Positions 26,095 through 34,925 of a stretch of 64,000 bases of DNA are shown one piece after another. The translations under genes and the position numbers were made by a program. This stretch comes from Ruoffia sp044336205 (lineage in GTDB: Bacteria > Bacillota > Bacilli > Lactobacillales > Aerococcaceae). The DNA is taken from contig CP172318.1 of NCBI GenBank assembly GCA_044336205.1, positions 186,001 through 250,000 of the forward strand, read 5' to 3'. Position 1 is the first letter of the stretch. Each line of letters starts with the position of its first letter. The notes beneath the pieces were generated by a model, which was not told the origin of the DNA, did no database searches, and saw only the letters and a list, made by a program, of their open reading frames with translations.

Positions 26095-27153
26095 ATGTCA
26101 AAGGAAGATAATAAATTCTTTAAAGATTTACAGAAGGCCTTTAATACAGGTGTTTCCTTCATGTTACCTGCGGTGGTTGTAGGAGGAATCTTTCTAGCCA
26201 TAGCTTTAGCTACAGGAACACCTACTGATGAAGGGATGGAAATTACGAGTCCTTTCATGCAGAACTTAAATGATTTAGGTGCTGCTGGTTTTGCGATGAT
26301 GATTCCTTTGTTATCAGGTTATATAGCGAACTCATTGGCAGGTAAGCCGGGATTAGTACCAGGGATGGTATTGGGATTTGTAGCTAATAATCCGATTGGA
26401 GAATCTAAAGTATCCACTGGATTCCTTGGTGCAATGCTATTAGGTGTAGCTGCTGGTTACTTCGTTCGTTGGATGAAAACTTGGAAGACACCAGCAACGA
26501 TTAGAACAATAATGCCTATTTTAATAATTCCAGTTGTAACCGTTTTTGTACTAGGTATGATTTATATCTATGTGATTGCCGTACCAATTGGTTCATTTAT
26601 GACTTGGTTAGTTAATTTACTAGGAAGCTTACAAGGTGGAAGTGCAATATTACTTGGTTTAATTATTGGTGCTATGACTGCGATTGATATGGGTGGACCG
26701 ATTAATAAAACAGCAACAGCATTTACAATTGCTTTAATGGCTGAAGGTATCTATTCACCAAATGGAGCTCACCGTATCGCAGTTGCTATCCCACCACTGG
26801 CAATGGCTATTTCAACCTTTATAGACCGCAAGAAATATAATAAAGAAGACAGAGATTTGGGAATATCTGCATTTTTCATGGGCCTAATTGGAATTACTGA
26901 AGGAGCAATACCTTTTGCTGTTAAAGATGCAAAGCGTGTTCTGCCTGCGATCGTCATAGGTAGTGCTGTCGGTGGAGCATTAGGAATGATGAATAACGTT
27001 GAAGCTTTAGTACCTCATGGTGGATTAATCATTCTCCCTGTAGTAAATGGTAAACTCTGGTTCGTTATCTCTATGTTAATTGGAACATTAGTTTCAGTTG
27101 CCATCTTACACTTTACGAAACCAAATATTGATCAAGAACTAGATAATAAATAG
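26095..27153 (+). CDS. PTS EIIC, fructose family
   Basis: A 352-residue membrane transporter with about nine helices. It contains the family motif AIDMGGPINKTATAF near the middle and GITEGAIPFA further on, which line the sugar site in fructose-type EIIC. It forms a complete IIA-IIB-IIC set with the two preceding genes. A GatZ-like gene follows by 14 bases, suggesting that the substrate is handled as tagatose- or fructose-type phosphate. Confidence 0.9.
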   Translation: MSKEDNKFFKDLQKAFNTGVSFMLPAVVVGGIFLAIALATGTPTDEGMEITSPFMQNLNDLGAAGFAMMIPLLSGYIANSLAGKPGLVPGMVLGFVANNPIGESKVSTGFLGAMLLGVAAGYFVRWMKTWKTPATIRTIMPILIIPVVTVFVLGMIYIYVIAVPIGSFMTWLVNLLGSLQGGSAILLGLIIGAMTAIDMGGPINKTATAFTIALMAEGIYSPNGAHRIAVAIPPLAMAISTFIDRKKYNKEDRDLGISAFFMGLIGITEGAIPFAVKDAKRVLPAIVIGSAVGGALGMMNNVEALVPHGGLIILPVVNGKLWFVISMLIGTLVSVAILHFTKPNIDQELDNK

Positions 27154-27167
27154 GAGGACAATAAATA

Positions 27168-28435
27168 ATGGAAAAAATTTCAATTAAATCAGTTGTTGAA
27201 GGGCTATTAAATTTACAAGAAACAGGAGACGGAGCAACTTTATTAGGAATAGGACCTATGTCACAAAACTGTGTTCAAGCGGCTCTTGAGTTATCCAATG
27301 AAGATGATTATCCTGTAATGTTTATTGCAAGTCGTAATCAGGTAGACAAAGATGAATTTGGTGGAGGTTATGTGAACGGATGGGATCAATTCCGTTTTGC
27401 AAAAGCAGTTGAGGAAGTAGCCGAAAAAATTAACTACGACAATCTTTACTATTTATGTCGAGATCACGGGGGCCTTGGCAACGTGATAAAGAAAGAAATG
27501 ATCATCTAGAAGAAGAAGAAGCAATGAGAATTGGTAAAGAATCTTACTTAGCTGATATTGAAGCTGGCTTTGACTTGTTAATGATTGACCCGACTAAGGA
27601 TCCATTCGAAGTAGGGAAGGTTATTCCTTTAGAGACAGTTATTGCACGTACAGTAGAACTAATTGAATATTGTGAAACAGAACGAAAAGCAAGAAATTTA
27701 CCTGAGATTGGTTATGAAGTCGGGACAGAAGAAACAAATGGTGGATTAACTTCTACAGAAACATATGAAACATTTATTAATCGTTTGGAAGAAGAATTAA
27801 CTGCTAAAGATCTTCCAATGCCTACTTTCATTGTTGGACAGACTGGTACGCTTGTTAGAAAAACAGAACAAGCAGGTCAATTCAATTTTGAAAATGCTTA
27901 TGAATTAGCTAATATGGCAAAAAAATATAAAGTGGGGTTAAAAGAACATAATGGTGATTACCTCGATGATGTATCATTATTAATGCATATTCCATCTCAA
28001 ATCACGGCCACTAATATTGCCCCTCAATATGGTACTGAAGAGACTCGTGCATATTTAAAACTTGCAGAAGTAGAACAAGAATTAGCGTCAAAAAATCTCA
28101 TTGATGATGTGTCTAATACTTATGATGTATTATTAGATCACGCTATCAAGAGTGAACGTTGGAGAAAATGGATGGTAGGTGATCAAGTAAATCTTACCGT
28201 GGAAGAAATTGTAAAAGATAAAGCATTATCAGAAGATATACTTGATATTGCAGGACACTACACATTTAATGATCCAGAAGTTATTGTTGAAATTGAAAAG
28301 TTATATTCTAATCTTTCAAAAAACAATATCGATGGACAACGTTTTGTAATCGATCATATTAAACGACCAATTCGTGATTATGCTGAAGCTTACAATTTAT
28401 CAGGAGCTACTACTAGAATAAAAAATCAACTATAA
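27168..28435 (+). pseudogene. GatZ/KbaZ-like tagatose-phosphate protein, frameshifted
   Basis: Two frames join into a protein of about 422 residues of the GatZ/KbaZ family (COG4573). Its members are either the stabilising subunit of class II tagatose-bisphosphate aldolase or, in other bacteria, tagatose-6-phosphate 4-epimerases. The break lies in the conserved CRDHGGPWQRD stretch: CAC followed by five G and CCTTGG needs a sixth G. Both halves are otherwise well conserved, including AGFDLLMIDPTKDPFE and GLKEHNGDYLDD. No gatY-like catalytic aldolase lies nearby, which favours an epimerase-type role. A single-base loss in a G run could be a recent mutation or a sequencing error. Confidence 0.85.
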
Positions 28436-28463
28436 GTACCTTTTGATATAATATAATCAAATG

Positions 28464-28505
28464 AAAACCCAAAGTATAATAGGAAAGATACTTTGGGTTT
28501 TTAAA
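28464..28505 (+). terminator. Terminator of PTS operon 1
   Basis: AAAACCCAAAGTA (28464-28476) and TACTTTGGGTTTT (28489-28501) form a perfect 13-bp stem with a T-rich end. Confidence 0.9.
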
Positions 28506-28528
28506 ATAGAGAAAAAGGGGAAATGTGA

Positions 28529-29221
28529 ATGACTTTATAAGCCATTGGCTTTGATCTAGACGATACTTTATATGACCGAGGAGACTATTACCGTCACATC
28601 TATGAATTGATGGAGAAGACGGTTGTTCAGGCAGGAGTTGACTTTGACGAGTTCTATAAAGTGTTACAGCATTATTCAGATATTGAATATGAGAAGTTTA
28701 TCCGTCAGGGTAAGGGCAAGGATGAGTATAAAATTGATCGAGTGACTGATACATACAAAGAGTTTGGTCAATCGATTGGTAAGGACGAAGGAATCATCTT
28801 TAATGCTTTATACCTATATTATCGAGATCGGATTGAGTATCGGACTGGTGCCGAGGAATTATTGAATAAATTAAAGCAAGCAGGTTATGAGCTCTTTGTG
28901 TTAACGAATGGGCCGAGTATAGACCAACGGAATAAACTAAGCCACTTGAATATTAACCATTATATTCCTGAAGATCGCTGGTTTATTTCCGATGAATTGC
29001 AGTCATCAAAACCGGATGCACGAACATTCAAGATAGTTGAGGAAACTATTGGCTATTCAGCAGGAGAAATATTATATATTGGTGACAACTATGTGAATGA
29101 TATTGAAGGAGCCAGTCAAGTAGGATGGCAATCAATCCTCCTAGATATCCACCACCATCAAGGTATTGCTAGCGATACAAAGGTTGTTCAGAGCCTCGAA
29201 GAAGTGCTAAGCATACTCTAG
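28529..29221 (+). pseudogene. HAD-family phosphatase, stop at codon 4
   Basis: The expected start ATG 28529 has AGGGG eight bases upstream, but codon 4 is TAA (28538-28540; MTL-stop-AIGFDLDDTLYDR), most simply an AAA lysine codon mutated. HAD motif I (DLDDT) follows immediately, so no downstream start can retain it. Motif II is FVLTNG, the motif III Lys is in SSKPDAR and motif IV is YIGDNYVNDIEG. The rest (230 residues) is undamaged, suggesting recent loss. A paralogue remnant lies at 46281-47929. The product would be a cytosolic sugar-phosphate or nucleotide phosphatase. Confidence 0.8.
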
Positions 29222-29262
29222 TAAACGAGCTTGTGGCATTCGACATAGCTTGTAGCAAATGC

Positions 29263-29291
29263 TTTACATTTTTTTGAAAGCGTTGTATACT
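29263..29291 (+). promoter_or_regulatory. pfkA-tkt-rpe promoter with embedded cre-like site
   Basis: TTTACA (29263-29268), 17 bases, TATACT (29286-29291). Between and into the -10 lies TGAAAGCGTTGTAT (29275-29288), which fits the CcpA cre consensus except for the last two bases. Binding there would block RNA polymerase, so carbon catabolite repression of this operon is likely. A 110-base leader follows. Confidence 0.7.
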
Positions 29292-29407
29292 ATGATTAAA
29301 GCTCGGGTAATTATTATTTAATTAGCCTGAGGAGATTCTTTATTCGAATTCTGAAAGAATTGGTGTTTAAAGGTCTTATTTTTATGAGATTATTTTAGGA
29401 GAATGAG

Positions 29408-30325
29408 ATGAAACGAATTGGTTTATTAACGAGTGGAGGCGATGCCCCGGGAATGAACGCGGCCATCAATGGCGTTGTTGATGAGGCGCGCAGACATAAC
29501 ATCGAAGTACGTGGCTACTTAGAAGGCTATGCGGGTTTAATTGATAATCGTTATTTTGACCTCACTGCAGAAAATGTAAAGCCCCATCATGGCATTGGTG
29601 GAACTTTTATCGGATCTTCTCGCTCAGAAGAATTCAAAAAAAATGAAGTTCAAGCTGAAGTCGTTGAAAGATTAAAAGAAGAAGGCATCGAAGGGCTCAT
29701 TGTTATAGGAGGAGATGGTTCTTTTCGAGGAGCTTTAAGCTTATCGAAGCAAGGGATTCAAACAATTGGAATTCCGGGAACCATTGATAATGATATTCCG
29801 ATTACCGAACTAACTCTTGGTTTTAAAACAGCGGTTCGTAATGTGGTTGAAACGGTAGATATGATTATGCAATCAGCGGCAAGTCATAGACACCTATATG
29901 CCATTGAAGTGATGGGACGTAAGGCTGGGGACATCGCTGAGTGGGCTGGTCGGTCTCTAGATGCTGATGGTATTATCTCAAAAGCAGGGGACTTTGATGT
30001 TGAAAAAGTTAGACAAACGATTGAAGCATCACAAGCTATGGGCAAGCGATTCCAATTGTTTGTTATCGCTGAGGGTGTTATGACTTGCGGTGAATTCCAA
30101 GAAATTGTTGAACGAGAGACAGATTATCCAATTCACCCACTGATGTTAGGCCATATCCAGCGCGGTGGTAATCCTGTCGCAGAGGACCGTATATTAGGAT
30201 TAGACTTTGGTGAACACGCAGTTCAATTGCTGATCAATGGTCAAAGTGGCCGTTGTACGGCAGTTATTGACAATCAAGTCACCGATGTATCAATAGAAGA
30301 AACTTTAGCAGCAATTAACCATTAA
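29408..30325 (+). CDS. pfkA: 6-phosphofructokinase
   Basis: A 305-residue ATP-dependent phosphofructokinase that converts fructose-6-phosphate to the 1,6-bisphosphate. Motifs present: LTSGGDAPGMNAAI, VIGGDGSFRGA (ATP site), PGTIDNDI with the catalytic Asp, EVMGRKAGDIAEWAG and HIQRGGNPVAEDR. It is about 15 residues shorter than standard PfkA and somewhat divergent (SSRSEEF instead of SSRCPEF). It heads an operon with tkt and rpe, not pyk, and lies inside the sugar-alcohol island. It is therefore probably a second, pathway-specific copy, perhaps using tagatose-6-phosphate as well. Confidence 0.88.
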   Translation: MKRIGLLTSGGDAPGMNAAINGVVDEARRHNIEVRGYLEGYAGLIDNRYFDLTAENVKPHHGIGGTFIGSSRSEEFKKNEVQAEVVERLKEEGIEGLIVIGGDGSFRGALSLSKQGIQTIGIPGTIDNDIPITELTLGFKTAVRNVVETVDMIMQSAASHRHLYAIEVMGRKAGDIAEWAGRSLDADGIISKAGDFDVEKVRQTIEASQAMGKRFQLFVIAEGVMTCGEFQEIVERETDYPIHPLMLGHIQRGGNPVAEDRILGLDFGEHAVQLLINGQSGRCTAVIDNQVTDVSIEETLAAINH

Positions 30326-30363
30326 TGAAGTAAAAAAATAATAAAATTCTTTGGAGGAATATA

Positions 30364-32367
30364 ATGTTTAACGAAAAAGATTTAGTCGCAGTCAATACGC
30401 TTCGTGCTTTAAGTGTGGAGCAGATCGAAGCAGCCAACTCAGGTCACCCTGGTTTACCTTTAGGTGCAGCACCAATGGCTTATGCATTATGGGCAGGTCA
30501 CTTAAATGTGAACCCAGAATTATCTGATTGGCCTAATCGTGACCGCTTCGTCTTATCTGCAGGACACGGATCAGCTTTATTATATAGTTTATTACATATG
30601 AGCGGATACGACGTAACTTTAGATGACTTAAAAGATTTCCGTCAAAGCGGAAGCCGTACACCTGGTCACCCAGAGTACCGTCATACGGATGGTGTTGAAG
30701 CAACGACAGGGCCATTAGGTCAAGGGATTGCTCAAGCAGTAGGTATGGCAGCAGCAGAACAACATACAGCAGCTGTATACAATACTGACGAGCATAAAGT
30801 CATTGATCACTATACTTATACATTGGTAGGTGACGGAGACTTAATGGAAGGGATTAGCTATGAAGCCATCTCATTCGCAGGTCGTCAACAATTAGATAAG
30901 TTAATCGTATTATACGATTCAAACGATATCTCTTTAGATGGTGACTTAGACCAAGCATTCAACGAAGATATTAAAGGACGCTTTGAATCTGCTAATTGGA
31001 ATTACTTACGAGTAGAAGATGGAAATGACTTAAACGCGATCTCAAACGCTATCCAAGAAGCAAAAGATAACAATGGTGGAAAACCAACATTAATTGAGGT
31101 TAAAACAATTATCGGATACGGTTCACCTCAACAAGGTACCGCAGATACTCACGGTAACCCATTAGGAGCGGAAAACTGGAAAGCAACTCGTAAAGTATAT
31201 GGATGGGAATATGACACCTTCGAAGTTCCAGAAGAAGCTACAGCACTCTTCGAAGAAAAAGTTAAGAACCGTGGTAAAGTAGCTTACCAAGAGTGGGCAG
31301 AGATGTTCGAAAACTATAAAGAAACAAATCCAGAGAAAGCAGCTGCTTTTGAAGCAGGATTCAGTGGTACTTTAACTGAAGATTATGATAAAGGATTAGA
31401 ATACCAAGCAGCTGGAGTTAAAGCTGAAGCAAGCCGTGCATCAAGTGGTAAAGCAATCAATGCTTTAGCAGAAGCGATTCCATTCTTATGGGGTGGTTCA
31501 GCTGACTTATCAGGATCAAACAAAACAATGATCTCTAATGATGAAGACTTCATGCCAGAAAACCGTGCAGGACGTAATATTTGGTTCGGTGTACGTGAAT
31601 TCGCAATGGCTGCAATGTTAAACGGTATTGCTTTACATGGTGGTACAAAGGTTTATGGAGGAACATTCTTCGTCTTTACAGACTACTTGAAAGCAGCAGT
31701 TCGTTTATCAGCATTATCTAACTTGCCTGTAACATATGTTATGACACACGACTCAATAGCTGTTGGTGAAGATGGACCAACTCACGAACCAATCGAACAA
31801 TTAGCTGCGTTCCGTGCGTTGCCTAACTTGAACTTAATCCGTCCAGCTGACGTAAACGAAACATATGCAGCTTGGAAGATTGCTCTTGAATCAGAAGACC
31901 GCCCATCAATGTTAGTATTATCTCGTCAAGACTTACCGGTCTTAGAAGGAACACAAGAATTAGCTGAAGAAGGTGTGCGTAAAGGTGGTTATGTAGTTTC
32001 AGCAAGTGAAGGCGAAACGCCAGAAGGTATCTTAATCGCAACAGGTTCAGAAGTAAGCATTGCGGTTGAAGCACAAGCTAAATTGAAAGAGCAAGGTATC
32101 GACGTATCTGTCGTATCATTACCAGCTCAAAACTTATTCGACGAACAATCAGCAGAATATAAAGAGAGCGTATTACCTAACGCTGTACGTAACCGTATGT
32201 CAATCGAGATGGGTGCAACCTTCGGTTGGGAACGTTACGTAGGTTTAGATGGCGTAATGCTTGGAATTGACCGCTTTGGAGCGTCAGGACCAGGTGCGGA
32301 AGTAGTGGAATCATTTGGATTCACTGCGGATAATATTGTGGCTAAATATACTGAGGCTTTTAAATAA
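30364..32367 (+). CDS. tkt: Transketolase
   Basis: A 667-residue thiamine-diphosphate enzyme of the pentose phosphate pathway, moving two-carbon units between xylulose-5-phosphate and aldose phosphates. The N-terminal domain begins with EAANSGHPGLPLGAAPMAY. The ThDP/Mg motif is GDGDLMEGISYEA, and the central domain has the catalytic Glu region FVFTDYLKAAVRLSA and MTHDSIAVGEDGPTHEP. Full length. AGGAGG lies upstream. Codon use is optimised, which suggests high expression. It links the pentitol products of the island to glycolysis. Confidence 0.96.
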   Translation: MFNEKDLVAVNTLRALSVEQIEAANSGHPGLPLGAAPMAYALWAGHLNVNPELSDWPNRDRFVLSAGHGSALLYSLLHMSGYDVTLDDLKDFRQSGSRTPGHPEYRHTDGVEATTGPLGQGIAQAVGMAAAEQHTAAVYNTDEHKVIDHYTYTLVGDGDLMEGISYEAISFAGRQQLDKLIVLYDSNDISLDGDLDQAFNEDIKGRFESANWNYLRVEDGNDLNAISNAIQEAKDNNGGKPTLIEVKTIIGYGSPQQGTADTHGNPLGAENWKATRKVYGWEYDTFEVPEEATALFEEKVKNRGKVAYQEWAEMFENYKETNPEKAAAFEAGFSGTLTEDYDKGLEYQAAGVKAEASRASSGKAINALAEAIPFLWGGSADLSGSNKTMISNDEDFMPENRAGRNIWFGVREFAMAAMLNGIALHGGTKVYGGTFFVFTDYLKAAVRLSALSNLPVTYVMTHDSIAVGEDGPTHEPIEQLAAFRALPNLNLIRPADVNETYAAWKIALESEDRPSMLVLSRQDLPVLEGTQELAEEGVRKGGYVVSASEGETPEGILIATGSEVSIAVEAQAKLKEQGIDVSVVSLPAQNLFDEQSAEYKESVLPNAVRNRMSIEMGATFGWERYVGLDGVMLGIDRFGASGPGAEVVESFGFTADNIVAKYTEAFK

Positions 32368-32393
32368 GCGCTACTATGAAAGAAGAGTGAAAA

Positions 32394-33035
32394 ATGACAA
32401 TAATAGCCCCTTCAATGCTTAGTGCAGATTTTGGTAAGTTGCAAGAAGAAATAAAAGAAATTGAATTAGCAGGTGCGGATTATTTACATATTGATGTTAT
32501 GGACGGTCATTTTGTTCCTAATATTTCTTTTGGCCCTATGGTCTATAAATCAATTAGGTCAGGCTCAAATTTAGTGTTTGATTGTCATTTAATGGTAGAG
32601 GAACCTAGCAAATATATCAAAGATGTAATTAATGCTGGAGCGGATATCATTACTGTTCATATTGAAGCGAATGACAATGTTGAGAAGGTTGTAAAAGAAA
32701 TACAGAGCTACGGGATAAAAGGTGGGGTAGTATTGAATCCTGCTACCCCTATCTCTGCAATTGAAAGTGTATTGCCAATTGTAGATCAAGTGCTAGTTAT
32801 GAGTGTTGTCCCTGGATTTGGAGGACAGTCGTTTATAGATAGTTCAGTTGATAAAATTAAAGAATTAGATAATATTAGAAAAGCTTCAGGTTATGACTAC
32901 CTTATTGAGGTTGATGGTGGAATAAACTCAGAGACTTCGAAACTATGTGTAGAAGCAGGGGTAGATATCCTTGTAGCAGGATCATATGTTTTTGATAGTG
33001 ATAACAGGAAGGCTAGAATTCAAAGTTTAGTTTAA
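32394..33035 (+). CDS. rpe: Ribulose-phosphate 3-epimerase
   Basis: A 213-residue TIM-barrel enzyme interconverting ribulose-5-phosphate and xylulose-5-phosphate. Signature segments: SMLSADFGKL, HIDVMDGHFVPNISFGP (metal-binding His and catalytic Asp), FDCHLMVEEP, SVVPGFGGQSF, and EVDGGIN with the second catalytic Asp. Last gene of pfkA-tkt-rpe. A paralogue is at 42747. Confidence 0.93.
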   Translation: MTIIAPSMLSADFGKLQEEIKEIELAGADYLHIDVMDGHFVPNISFGPMVYKSIRSGSNLVFDCHLMVEEPSKYIKDVINAGADIITVHIEANDNVEKVVKEIQSYGIKGGVVLNPATPISAIESVLPIVDQVLVMSVVPGFGGQSFIDSSVDKIKELDNIRKASGYDYLIEVDGGINSETSKLCVEAGVDILVAGSYVFDSDNRKARIQSLV

Positions 33036-33057
33036 AAAATTAGGTTCTAAAATAAAT

Positions 33058-33092
33058 GAGGTTGATGACGAAATTGGTCATCAACCTCTTTT
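33058..33092 (+). terminator. Terminator of pfkA-tkt-rpe
   Basis: GAGGTTGATGAC (33058-33069) and GTCATCAACCTC (33077-33088) form a perfect 12-bp stem, followed by TTTTCC. Stretch 33093-33300 shows no gene and is probably the 3' flank of the IS110 element. Confidence 0.88.
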
Positions 33093-33314
33093 CCTATGTG
33101 TTGTCAAGTCATAATTTTATAAAATTATTATAATTTGAGACATCTCAAATAAACCTTATTTTAGCTTTTTTAAAAATAAGGTATATTATGAGTATAGATA
33201 TTCGATTAACTTCGTGGGGACTTAGTGTAATCGTATTCTTGCTGTGTATGAATTAAATAGTGAATTGTCTTTAAAAGACGGTTCATACATGCAATCATCG
33301 CAACCTTATGCTTT

Positions 33315-34403
33315 TTAGTATAAGGTTCTTTTTTTCATCTTATAATAATAATCAATAATATGGTTATCAATATATTTTTGACGCTTAATCCTATTTTGGA
33401 CAGTATAATATAAAATCTTACGAGCTCTTTTATTTCCTCTTTTTTGTATTCGATCTTTTTTATAAATGGTTCCAGACTGATACCTTCGAATATCAATCCC
33501 TACATATGCATTCAATTGCTTGTTTGTTTTAAAGCGACGTATATCACCGAGTTCGGCTAATAATAATGCACTCGTTAGTTCTCCAATACCAGGTATGCTT
33601 TCTAGTATGGAAAACTCAGATAATACGTTTGCCTCTGAGATTAGATCCTCTCTGATTTCTTTTTTCTCAGTAATGAGTCTATCAATAGTTCGAATTCGAT
33701 TTCTGACCTGCTTCACTCAAAAACTATCTTTATTAACAATCGGATATGAATTCTCAGCACAAGTTTGAATCCACTTGGCTTTCTCAATCGCTTGTTGTTC
33801 TGAAATTCTTTTCTGTGTTTCTTTTTTTATAAAATTTTTAATTTTAGTTCGTGAATCCCTAATGACATAGTCAGGATGAGGATCCTTTTCTAAAATTTTG
33901 AGTACATACTGAGATAAATTATTCTTGTAGATTTCTTCAATACCAGGAAAAGTATATTGTAATTCACTATGCAGATAGTTTCTATTAATTAATAATTCAA
34001 CATGAACGAGATGATAAGAAAATGACATGGCTTTAAGTTCTTTGTATCGATGAGAAGAAGGGACGGTAATTTTACGGTTGAAATTAAGATGAGATAAAGC
34101 GAGTCGATGAGCGTCAGTTTGATCTGTTTTCATTTGTCTAAGAGTAGCGGTTTGAAAACTTACCTCCAATGGTTTTAAGCAATAATAATTAAGACCATTA
34201 GTTTCAAACAAATGTTCCAAGGGTTTAGAATAAACGCCTGTGGCTTCGAAAACCAATTCAACTTCATTTTCTTTTAAAAAATATAACAATTCATTGAATG
34301 CCATTGAATTATGTGGTATTTCGCCTTCATAAATTAAATCATGATTTTTATAAAGAACCATATAACTTTTCCCCTTACTTACATCAAATGCCATAATATA
34401 CAT
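33315..34403 (-). pseudogene. IS110 transposase, one in-frame stop
   Basis: About 362 residues of an IS110-family recombinase read in one frame, with TGA at 33717-33719 in place of a sense codon (NKDSF-stop-VKQVR). The N-terminal RuvC-like DEDD domain begins MYIMAFDVSKGKSYMVLY, with the next acidic residue in VFEATGVYSKPL. The C-terminal Tnp_20 part has SIPGIGELTSALLLAELGDIRRF and the AYVGIDIRRYQSG segment with the usual Ser. ATG 34403 is preceded by AAAGGAGG. The element is likely immobile unless complemented. Confidence 0.85.
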
Positions 34404-34640
34404 GATTTGACCTCCTTTGATTTTAACTGAAGTCTTCACTAAGATTTGTCTATCTATTTTCCTAAATTCGATCTTATAGACCGACATACTATAAACAAAT
34501 TAAACAAAAATAGTGAAGTGGACCTGTTTATTATACGGATTTTATAATCCACTAAGGTTGTCGGTCTCAAACACTTCACATCTACTATAAAAAAATAGTA
34601 GTGTAATACCACCGTCGTGGATACTACACTACTAATCTTA
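34404..34640 (-). ncRNA. Candidate IS110 bridge-RNA region
   Basis: Upstream of the transposase the non-coding end holds two crossing perfect complementarities: AGACCGACA (34478-34486) with TGTCGGTCT (34559-34567), and GTGAAGTG (34513-34520) with CACTTCAC (34572-34579). A strong hairpin with arms 34597-34633 (loop CGTC) lies beyond. Members of the IS110 group express a structured bridge RNA from this end, which selects donor and target DNA. That this segment is such an RNA is inference from position and structure only. Confidence 0.4.
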
Positions 34641-34694
34641 GTATGTTTATTGTAGAACCTAAACTTATAATCCTAATGCTAAAAATTTAATAAT

Positions 34695-34735
34695 AAGACT
34701 GAACTAATTTTCTTATAGTTCAGTCTTATTTGTTT
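34695..34735 (+). terminator. Terminator-like hairpin beyond IS110
   Basis: AAGACTGAACTA (34695-34706) and TAGTTCAGTCTT (34716-34727) are perfectly complementary, followed by a T-rich stretch. It insulates the second PTS operon from transcription entering from the left. Confidence 0.75.
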
Positions 34736-34867
34736 GTATTAAAACCAAAATTTTTAATAACAACTCGAAACTATGATATGATTTAGTTTTCGTAGATAAT
34801 AACTTATGAAAGAGATTACAATTTTTGTAGTACATATTTAAGTTCCACGTAATACAAAACACGGTGG

Positions 34868-34915
34868 AGAAACCGCTTTCCAAAGTAAGTTGTAGATCTT
34901 ATAATACTTTATAGG
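34868..34915 (+). promoter_or_regulatory. cre-like site and -10 box, PTS operon 2
   Basis: AGAAACCGCTTTCC (34868-34881) parallels the site ahead of PTS operon 1 (23306), both followed by AAAGT. TATAAT (34910-34915) lies 29 bases later without a good -35, which suits an activator-dependent promoter. Confidence 0.5.
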
Positions 34916-34925
34916 AGGAACAAAA

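Larger units (their letters stand above)
33300..34640 (-). mobile_element. IS110-family element, approximate limits
   Basis: A DEDD-type transposase gene with long non-coding flanks and no terminal inverted repeats, as usual for IS110. The exact ends cannot be fixed without a comparison to an empty site. The region upstream of the transposase contains strong complementary segments listed separately. Confidence 0.7.
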
